NCBI GenBank assembly: GCA_964413425.1
Contig: CAYPST010000001.1
Span: forward strand, 58,172-122,171
Source of the DNA: DATFLS01 sp964413425
Lineage (GTDB): Bacteria; Fidelibacterota; JAANXI01
Length of the DNA stretch: 64,000 bases
Reading direction: 5' to 3'
The notes beneath the pieces were generated by a model that saw only the letters and a list, made by a program, of their open reading frames with translations, had not been told where the DNA came from and ran no database searches. Below, piece by piece: positions 52,391-59,577 of the stretch; position 1 is the stretch's first letter, and each line of letters begins with the position of its first letter. A program made the translations under genes and the position numbers.

Positions 52391-52419
52391 ATATAGAATA
52401 AGGGAGGAGGGCTGTCAAC
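52391..52419 (-). promoter_or_regulatory. Near-consensus promoter of the fur-feoB operon
   Basis: Leftward: TTGACA (52414-52419), 17-base spacer, TATATT (52391-52396). Perfect -35 and a 5/6 -10. Immediately followed by the Fur-box-like repeat. Confidence 0.75.
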
Positions 52420-52477
52420 GAAAAATCCTGAGACCCGTGTTGCTGCCGGACCTCGGAAGAAGCGACTTTGTGAGTTT

Positions 52478-55400
52478 TCAGGGGGTTTGCTGCTGTGCCA
52501 GTAATTCATTGATACGTCGTCTGGCAAACCGGCCGTAGTTGCTGGAAGCCCCTTCCTTCTCTATGATCCGTTCATACAGATTGATCGCCTGATCATTCTG
52601 CCCGAGATGCTCGTAGGCATTTCCCGCTTTATACAGCGCTGTGGTATCCCAGGGAAGTTTCGTATTGGGATTCAGGTACGGAACCTTCAGATATTCCGTA
52701 ATCGCCTGCTTATATTGATTTTGTTCGAAATAGGTTTCACCGATTTGAAACTGAATTTCAGCGGCACTCTCCGAATCAGCCTCCCGCAGCAGCGATCCGA
52801 AATGCTCCAGCGCCCGGCTGTATTCCCGCATATTTTTCAGGTAGACGCCGATCTGGATACGCGTGGCAAAGGCATCCTCGGCGTTCGGAAATTCCTGCAC
52901 ATACTGACTCGCCATGGAGACAGCCGACTGCCAGATCCCGGTATTTTCGTACAACGCGATCAGGTTACTCATTGCATTCCGCCGATACACACCCGTGGCA
53001 CCCTTATTCAGAGAGTTCTTGAACGCCTCAATCGCGTTACCCGGCTGATCCAGCTCATTCAGTACTGTCCCAAGCGTCAGATAAACCTGGGCAATAATCG
53101 GACTATCCGGGTTCTCCACCGTCAGTTTGGTGAGCAGATCAATGGCTTCTTCATACTGGTTGGTTATCACATATTGTCTGCCGAGCTCGTATTGAACCTT
53201 TGTTTCAAAATCCTCAGGAAGGTCCTGTGCCAGTAATTCCTTCAAGACTCCCACGGATTCCTGGTATCTCTTATTCTCCGCCAGCACCCTGGATTTCTCG
53301 TAGCGGAACGTCAGGCTGGGAAGGGCGTTTTCCTTGATTTGAGCATCTTGTGTAAACGACCGAATCTCGGTATCGGCATTACGCACATTGCCTCCGCGGA
53401 TCATGGCGATAATTGCTTGTTGCCACACATCGTACTTCTCGGGAGGAGAAAGGCGTTCCGAAAGAGTTTTCAGTTCGTCAGCCGCTTCCTCATACTGCTG
53501 GAGCTCGAAGAGCATATTGGCTGCCCGGACTTCCAGCTGGAGTGACTCTTCGGAATTCTCCAGAAGACCCGCCGCCTGTAAATAAAACCCCCGGGCTTCT
53601 TCATATTCCCCTTCGGTGTTCGCAATCATGGCCAGATGTTGATAGGCATCGGCGAGATATCGGGTGTTATTTCCCTCCTGGGTATACCATCGAAAGTACC
53701 GCTCGGCTTCGGCTGGTTGATCCATCCGGGCGTATGCGAGTCCCGTCCAGTAAATGGCCTCCGTATTTCTCTCGGTGTCTGAGCCAATAAAGAATCCCTG
53801 CAGAGGTGATGCGGATTCTGCAAGATTTTGATACCAGGCTGCCGCCCCTTCGTAATCGCCGCTTTGAATGAGGATCCGGCCCAGCTGATCATCTACCTGT
53901 GATGCGTACGGTGAGTAGAACGCTTCCTGCTTCAGCACCGTGGCGTATTGTCTGGCCTGCCGGAAGTGATCACCTTCAATCGATAACTGCAACAGCTTCC
54001 AATTAGCGCTGGCTGCGGCCGGCCCGTCAGGAGCCAGGCGCAGATACCGGTTATAGTAATTCGATGCCAGTTCCCGCTGGCCATTCTCTACCGCAACATC
54101 AGCCGCGAATGCCACGGCCCTGGCATAATCCGGATCATTGGTATAATCGTAGTTCAGGATGGTCTTCTGGAGAAGTGAAATTGCTCGCGAGTACTCACCT
54201 TGCTGCCGATGAATTTCCGCCATTTTGATACTGGCCCGAACCGTAAATCCTGAGACACCCTGCAGCCTTGAAAAATAGTCAAGAGCGGCCCCCGGCTCAG
54301 TCTCGGCAGATAAGTCACCTAAATAGAAGAACGTTTGGTTCCGCCTCTGCTCCTGGCTTGTATCCGATTCAAGGCACTTCTTATATTGCGCGACGGCCTG
54401 TTGCCGATATTCGGTGTATTGCTCCGGTTGATTATCGATCTTTGCTCCCTGGGCCAGGATCCGATAACTTTCGGCGATATACCAGGTAATGGAATCCTGT
54501 AATGCCGGCGAGACATCTGAAAAACTTTCCAGTTCCCGGAACTGTTCAAGAGCCGATTGATAATCCTGTTGGTATTGGAAGTACAACTTCCCAAGACTGA
54601 AGAAGATCTGCTGGCGATCACGCTCCAGCAGCAGATCGCCAAACAACGAGGCCAGTTTTTGAAAACTCAGCTGCTGGTCGCCGCTGTAAAAATGCCGGAT
54701 ATACCACAGCTGATCTTGTGCCTCATCCCGCCGGTCGGAATAGGGATACCGTTCAATCAATCTCTGAAATCTCTCTGCTGCCTGAGAATATTTCCCGCTG
54801 GCAATCTCGGTGCGGCCCAGGGTATATAAAACCTCGTCGATGTTCTCATAATACGGAAAGGAATCGATCACTGCCGCATAGGCCCGTTCCGCCTTCGGAT
54901 AATCCTGCAGGCCGGTATAATAAATATCTCCGATTCTGTGATAGACAGCCGCACGTTCATCTTTCCCGGTGACCCCCAGCAAATTTTGCAGCGCGGTAAT
55001 GGCTTCAGCATAATGCTCCAGGTGCCTGGAAGTTTGGGCCAGATGGTCATATGCAGTCCGGAGAATTTGCTCTGAAATGCCGGAAGTGCCCGGTTTCACC
55101 AATTCACTGAGCTGCACCTTGGCGGGTTTGAGAGAACCTGATCGCTCCAGGGCGAGCGCATATTTTATCCACAACGTATCCTTCGCCGAGGGTTGAGATA
55201 ACAAATCCAGGGCCTGTTTGTAATAATCCCGCGCGGACTTATAATTTTCCTGTGTCCAATGGAGGTCACCATGATTCTCCAGCGCCTGCAGCCTAATGGC
55301 TTCGGTTTGAATTTTTTCAACCTTCGAATAAATTTCGTCAGCGCGGGCATAGTCACGCTGGGTGATGGCCAGGGCCGCCATTTCCAGGGCTGCGCGATTT

Positions 55401-56143
55401 CCGATGTCGTCGTTCCGATAATCGTTCCAGAGTTGATTATAAATTTCCATGGCTCGGCGGGGCCCCCACCGATGTTGTGCAATTTCGGCCATGGCAAATA
55501 GAATCCTCCCTCGCTGAGGTCTGGAGGGAGAAGCATTCATCGCTTTATCTAATTCATTCCAGGCAATGGGATACTTCGATTGATTCTGATAAACGGACGC
55601 CAGCTGAATACGCGCTTCAACCGCCTTCTCGGTGTCATAAAACTTCTCGACCACCGTATGCAGCAGATCGATCGCCAGGTCGGCATTTCCTGCTTTCCTG
55701 GCATCTTCGGCGCCCCGTAATAACCCGTCGGCAGCTCGGTCGCTGTTGGGATAATAGCTGAATAACCGTTGAAAAGCCCGTGCCGCCTGTTCCCATCTTT
55801 CGAGGGCTTCGTAGGTTCTCCCGATCATCCACTGCGCTTCCTCGGCCTGGGCGGACTCGGGATAGTCGATTCCCACCTGCATAAAACGCTGCAAGGCTTT
55901 ATCATACTGCGTCAGAGTGTAATGGGATTTCCCGATGTTCAGGGCCGCTTCTGATCGTCGGGGGCCCCGGGGATATTCATTGAGATATTGCTGAAATTGT
56001 TCGATGGCAATATCATACAACCCGTCGCGAAACAACTGATCAGCGTATGAGTAGGCACGCTGCTCCTCCGTACTCTGGGAAAAAACAGCGAGGGGAATCA
56101 GAAGGCAGCACATCAGGAGGCCGAATTGAGAATACTTATGCAT
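52478..56143 (-). CDS. Giant periplasmic tetratricopeptide repeat protein (about 1221 aa)
   Basis: Signal peptide (MHKYSQFGLLMCCLLIPLAVFS) then 30 or so TPR units to the C-terminus, with turns such as YPRGPRRSEAALNIGKSHY, YPNSDRAADGLLRGAEDA and NPDSPIIAQVYLTLG. Same architectural class as the 1012-residue protein at 23427-26465. The frame opens at 56191; ATG 56143 overlaps the helicase stop by 8 bases and begins the signal peptide, so it is used. Cotranscribed with pcrA and mltG. Likely a scaffold of the cell envelope; partner unknown. Confidence 0.87.
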   Translation of the reverse strand: MHKYSQFGLLMCCLLIPLAVFSQSTEEQRAYSYADQLFRDGLYDIAIEQFQQYLNEYPRGPRRSEAALNIGKSHYTLTQYDKALQRFMQVGIDYPESAQAEEAQWMIGRTYEALERWEQAARAFQRLFSYYPNSDRAADGLLRGAEDARKAGNADLAIDLLHTVVEKFYDTEKAVEARIQLASVYQNQSKYPIAWNELDKAMNASPSRPQRGRILFAMAEIAQHRWGPRRAMEIYNQLWNDYRNDDIGNRAALEMAALAITQRDYARADEIYSKVEKIQTEAIRLQALENHGDLHWTQENYKSARDYYKQALDLLSQPSAKDTLWIKYALALERSGSLKPAKVQLSELVKPGTSGISEQILRTAYDHLAQTSRHLEHYAEAITALQNLLGVTGKDERAAVYHRIGDIYYTGLQDYPKAERAYAAVIDSFPYYENIDEVLYTLGRTEIASGKYSQAAERFQRLIERYPYSDRRDEAQDQLWYIRHFYSGDQQLSFQKLASLFGDLLLERDRQQIFFSLGKLYFQYQQDYQSALEQFRELESFSDVSPALQDSITWYIAESYRILAQGAKIDNQPEQYTEYRQQAVAQYKKCLESDTSQEQRRNQTFFYLGDLSAETEPGAALDYFSRLQGVSGFTVRASIKMAEIHRQQGEYSRAISLLQKTILNYDYTNDPDYARAVAFAADVAVENGQRELASNYYNRYLRLAPDGPAAASANWKLLQLSIEGDHFRQARQYATVLKQEAFYSPYASQVDDQLGRILIQSGDYEGAAAWYQNLAESASPLQGFFIGSDTERNTEAIYWTGLAYARMDQPAEAERYFRWYTQEGNNTRYLADAYQHLAMIANTEGEYEEARGFYLQAAGLLENSEESLQLEVRAANMLFELQQYEEAADELKTLSERLSPPEKYDVWQQAIIAMIRGGNVRNADTEIRSFTQDAQIKENALPSLTFRYEKSRVLAENKRYQESVGVLKELLAQDLPEDFETKVQYELGRQYVITNQYEEAIDLLTKLTVENPDSPIIAQVYLTLGTVLNELDQPGNAIEAFKNSLNKGATGVYRRNAMSNLIALYENTGIWQSAVSMASQYVQEFPNAEDAFATRIQIGVYLKNMREYSRALEHFGSLLREADSESAAEIQFQIGETYFEQNQYKQAITEYLKVPYLNPNTKLPWDTTALYKAGNAYEHLGQNDQAINLYERIIEKEGASSNYGRFARRRINELLAQQQTP

Positions 56144-58322
56144 GACTCTTTGATAAATTTGCATATTTTGCCAGCAACTTCTTTTTAACATTACCAGTGA
56201 ATACTACGAAAAGTTTCTGATTCGCGCCACTCCCTTTAATATCGGTGATTCTTCCGCGGCCAAAGATATTATGTTCAACCACATCTCCCACCTGGAGGCG
56301 ATCTCCGGAAGGTGTGTCCTCCGAAGACGCGGATCGCATCGACGCTCCCCGCCTCTCGTATTTCCCCCGGGCTGCTCGTTTACCTCTGTTGGCGGAAACA
56401 CCGGATTCATAGTATATGAGCGCATCCGGGATTTCTTCGATGAACCGGGAAGGCAGGTTAAACATGCTCTCCCCAAACCGTCGCCGCTGTTCGGCATAGG
56501 TGAGATAGATTTTTCTTTCCGCTCTCGTCAGCCCGACATAAAACAGCCGCCGTTCTTCCGCCAGATCTTCCGGATCTTCCAGAGATCGAGAGAGCGGAAA
56601 TAATCCTTCCTCCATGCCCGTGATAACCACCACCGGAAATTCCAAGCCCTTGGCACTATGCAAGGTCATCAACGTGACGGCATTCGTGTCCCGATCCCAT
56701 TGATCGATATCGGTTAACAACGATACTTCTTCCAGAAATCCCTCCAGAGTGGGGTCTTCGGACCGCTGGCAGTATTCTGAGATCCCGTTGAACAGCGCAT
56801 GAATATTCTCAAGGCGGTCGAGGGCTTCGTCAGTTCCTTCATCCCGATAATATTTGAGAATCCCGGCATCCTCCACCATTACCGACACCAATTCTTCCAC
56901 TGGAAGAGTCTCCCTGAGTTCCCGGTATTTCCTGAGAAATTCCACAAACGAGTTCACCCTGGAAGTCAACCCGGCATGAATATGTACATCGTCTGCCTGC
57001 TGCATCGCGTCCCAAAAAGTGATATCGTGCTGCAAGGCATACTCTTCAATCCGCCGGATGGTGGTCTCTCCAATGCCTCTGGAGGGCTCATTAATAATTC
57101 GGCGCATCGCCACCGAGTCGTCCGGGTTGGTAATCACCCGCAGATAGGCCAGCACATCTTTGATTTCTTTGCGATCGTAGAACTTGACCCCCCCCACAAT
57201 CACATACTTAATTCCATGCTGTCGAAGAGCATCCTCCAGCGCCCGGCTCTGTGCATTTGTGCGATAGAGCACAACAAAATCGTTGAAAGTCCGCTTATTC
57301 GCAAAGATCTCATTCTGGATATGATTCAGTACCTGAACCGCCTCATGCTGCTCGTCATGGGCTTCGACAACGGTGAGCTTTTCTCCCTCGATGTCATTAC
57401 TCCAGAGCGTCTTCTCGGCACGCGCCGGATTATTTCGGACCACCGCCGATGCCGCCGAAAGAATACGCTTTGTCGAACGATAATTCTGCTCAAGTTTATA
57501 CACGGTACATTCCGGAAACACCCGTTCAAAATCCAGAATATTCCGGACATCAGCTCCCCGCCACCGATAAATGGACTGGTCGTCATCCCCCACCACACAA
57601 AGATTGCGGTGTTCCCAGGCCAGCTGCTTCACAAATTCAAACTGGGCCCTGTTGGTATCCTGATATTCATCGACCAGGATATAACGACAGGTCGTGCGGT
57701 AGTGCTCCAGCACACTCGACACTTTGTCAAAGAGTTCAAGGGGCTTTACCAACAGATCATCAAAATCCATGGCGTTATTTTTCCGGAGCGCCTTCTGATA
57801 TGCCGTATAGATAACGGCTGTCTTCTCCTCAAACACACTACCCGCCTTTGCCTCGTATTCCTGTGCAGAGATCATATCATTTTTCGCGTTACTGATGGTG
57901 GCCTGGATTGCTCTGGGATTAAACTGATCCGTGGAGACGTGGTATTGCTGCATCAGCTTTTTAATCAGCCGCACCTGATCATCCACATCATAGATTGCGA
58001 AATACCGGCTGTATCCCAGATGATGGCCATGCGTCCGCAGCAATTGAGCACATACGGAGTGAAATGTTCCCATCCGGATATCACTCGCGGCGTGTCTAAC
58101 CATTTTCGCCAGGCGTTCCCGCATTTCTGAAGCCGCTTTATTTGTAAAGGTCACTCCCAGAATATATTGCGGAGGAATATTTTTCTTCTCGATAAGATAG
58201 GCAATCCGGGTGGTGAGTACCCGGGTTTTCCCGCTCCCGGCTCCCGCAAAAATCAGCACCGGCCCTTCGGTTTGTTGGACTGCTTGTTTCTGCTCCTCGT
58301 TCAATTGATTCAGTAATCCCAT
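56136..58322 (-). CDS. pcrA: UvrD/PcrA-type DNA helicase
   Basis: 728 residues, superfamily 1A 3'-5' helicase. Motif I AGAGSGKT (about 27-34), Ia GVTFTNKAASEMRER, II VDEYQDTNRAQ, III VGDDDQSIYRWRGAD, IV QNYRSTKRIL, V TLMTLHSAKGLEFPVV, VI RRLFYVGLTRAER. The C-terminal tail (residues about 650-728, VGDVVEHNIFGRGRITDIKG) matches the UvrD/PcrA Tudor-like end that contacts RNA polymerase. Repair and replication-fork helicase. MltG lies 5 bases upstream. Confidence 0.96.
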   Translation of the reverse strand: MGLLNQLNEEQKQAVQQTEGPVLIFAGAGSGKTRVLTTRIAYLIEKKNIPPQYILGVTFTNKAASEMRERLAKMVRHAASDIRMGTFHSVCAQLLRTHGHHLGYSRYFAIYDVDDQVRLIKKLMQQYHVSTDQFNPRAIQATISNAKNDMISAQEYEAKAGSVFEEKTAVIYTAYQKALRKNNAMDFDDLLVKPLELFDKVSSVLEHYRTTCRYILVDEYQDTNRAQFEFVKQLAWEHRNLCVVGDDDQSIYRWRGADVRNILDFERVFPECTVYKLEQNYRSTKRILSAASAVVRNNPARAEKTLWSNDIEGEKLTVVEAHDEQHEAVQVLNHIQNEIFANKRTFNDFVVLYRTNAQSRALEDALRQHGIKYVIVGGVKFYDRKEIKDVLAYLRVITNPDDSVAMRRIINEPSRGIGETTIRRIEEYALQHDITFWDAMQQADDVHIHAGLTSRVNSFVEFLRKYRELRETLPVEELVSVMVEDAGILKYYRDEGTDEALDRLENIHALFNGISEYCQRSEDPTLEGFLEEVSLLTDIDQWDRDTNAVTLMTLHSAKGLEFPVVVITGMEEGLFPLSRSLEDPEDLAEERRLFYVGLTRAERKIYLTYAEQRRRFGESMFNLPSRFIEEIPDALIYYESGVSANRGKRAARGKYERRGASMRSASSEDTPSGDRLQVGDVVEHNIFGRGRITDIKGSGANQKLFVVFTGNVKKKLLAKYANLSKSHA

Positions 58323-58327
58323 ACGCC

Positions 58328-59380
58328 CTACAATGAACTTTTCTGTTGTTCGCGCTGCTGTCCCAGATACACCTGCCGTCTCAATTTCTGTAAGTGCTGC
58401 TTCGCAAGGATATGTTCGCTGTTTGTCAGCGAAAAGGTATGATATCCGTCCCCTCGGGCCACAAAATATAAGTAATCGGATTCTTCCGGATATAATGCAG
58501 CATGGATGGACTGGAATCCCGGATTATTTATGGGGCCGGGCGGTAATCCTGCATAGAGATAGGTATTATAAGGAGAATCGATTTCCAGATCTCTGTTTAA
58601 CAACCGGCGTGGTTCCTCTTCGATAATATATTGGATGGTTGGATCTGCCTGCAAACGCATGCCCCGTTCCAGTCGGTTATGGAATACACTGGAAACCATC
58701 GCTCGCTCATCATCATACACTGCTTCCCCCTCGATGATTGACGCCAGGGTGAGTGCCTCCCACATGGACCATCCCAGCTCCTCGGCACGAACATAGAAAC
58801 TGTCAGGCACCACCGCAAAAAAGTGCTCAACCATCTTGCGGATCACGGACTCTGCGCTCTCATTTTCAAAAAATTTGTAGGTATCCGGAAATAAAAATCC
58901 TTCCAGGGAAGGCCCGGGAATCCCCAGTTCGCTGACCAGTGCGGAATCAGTAACCAGGGTCCGGAATTGACTCGAATCGAATCGGAATTTTTGTTCCATA
59001 AGTCTGGCGATTTGTCTGGAGGTCAGCCCTTCGATGACCGTCACGTCAATGATCCGGGGGCGACTATGGGTCAGAGCATACAATACCTGCTGATGGCTGG
59101 CATGTTCGGGAATCTCGAAAATTCCTGCCTGCAGCGAGGTTTCTAATCCCTGCAATCGTACTAAAAATTGAAAGAAATCCTTATCTTTAATGACCTGATA
59201 TTTATACAGAGAATCACTGATCGCCTGCAACGAACTGCCGGATGGAATTCGCACGGTAACCCGCTCTTCCGGCACCGATCGGGGCAGCCTGTAAAAGATC
59301 TGCGTCCCCGCCATAAGCCCTCCAATCAAGAGTATACCTATAATAATCAAGACTTTATATCTAGTACTTATTTTCTTCAT
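58328..59380 (-). CDS. mltG: Endolytic murein transglycosylase MltG
   Basis: 350 residues: N-terminal membrane helix (about 8-27), LysM-like domain (about 40-100), and a YceG catalytic domain with LASIIEGEAVYDDERAMVSSVFHNRLERGMRLQADPTIQYI; the catalytic Glu is in IIEGEA (family usually VxKEA). Cuts nascent glycan strands and ends their growth. The ATG lacks a ribosome site and lies only about 3 bases after the expected transcription start of a near-consensus promoter, so the message may be leaderless. Confidence 0.93.
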   Translation of the reverse strand: MKKISTRYKVLIIIGILLIGGLMAGTQIFYRLPRSVPEERVTVRIPSGSSLQAISDSLYKYQVIKDKDFFQFLVRLQGLETSLQAGIFEIPEHASHQQVLYALTHSRPRIIDVTVIEGLTSRQIARLMEQKFRFDSSQFRTLVTDSALVSELGIPGPSLEGFLFPDTYKFFENESAESVIRKMVEHFFAVVPDSFYVRAEELGWSMWEALTLASIIEGEAVYDDERAMVSSVFHNRLERGMRLQADPTIQYIIEEEPRRLLNRDLEIDSPYNTYLYAGLPPGPINNPGFQSIHAALYPEESDYLYFVARGDGYHTFSLTNSEHILAKQHLQKLRRQVYLGQQREQQKSSL

Positions 59381-59389
59381 AAGTGTGCT

Positions 59390-59418
59390 AAGATACGGTC
59401 AACGTCTAGATATGTCAA
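59390..59418 (-). promoter_or_regulatory. Near-consensus promoter giving a leaderless mltG message
   Basis: Leftward: TTGACA (59413-59418), 17-base spacer, TATCTT (59390-59395). The mltG ATG begins 9 bases after the -10, so transcription would start at or within a few bases of the ATG. Confidence 0.65.
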
Positions 59419-59577
59419 CGCGTAATCAAATTGCGATATTTTGCCTGTATTGACACTGATCTCCACCACATAATTGGTAACTTATGATCACCTGGTGAAG
59501 TTAAAAATCTTCCTTCCAATTCTCAAAAGACCTTTTCATAAATCGGTAGAAATACTGATGCCGGTTTCCTGGTCAGG

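Noticed and set aside
56799..58130. 443-codon plus-strand open frame opposite pcrA
   Set aside because: Antisense to a helicase with all motifs intact; no ribosome site and no protein-like domain.
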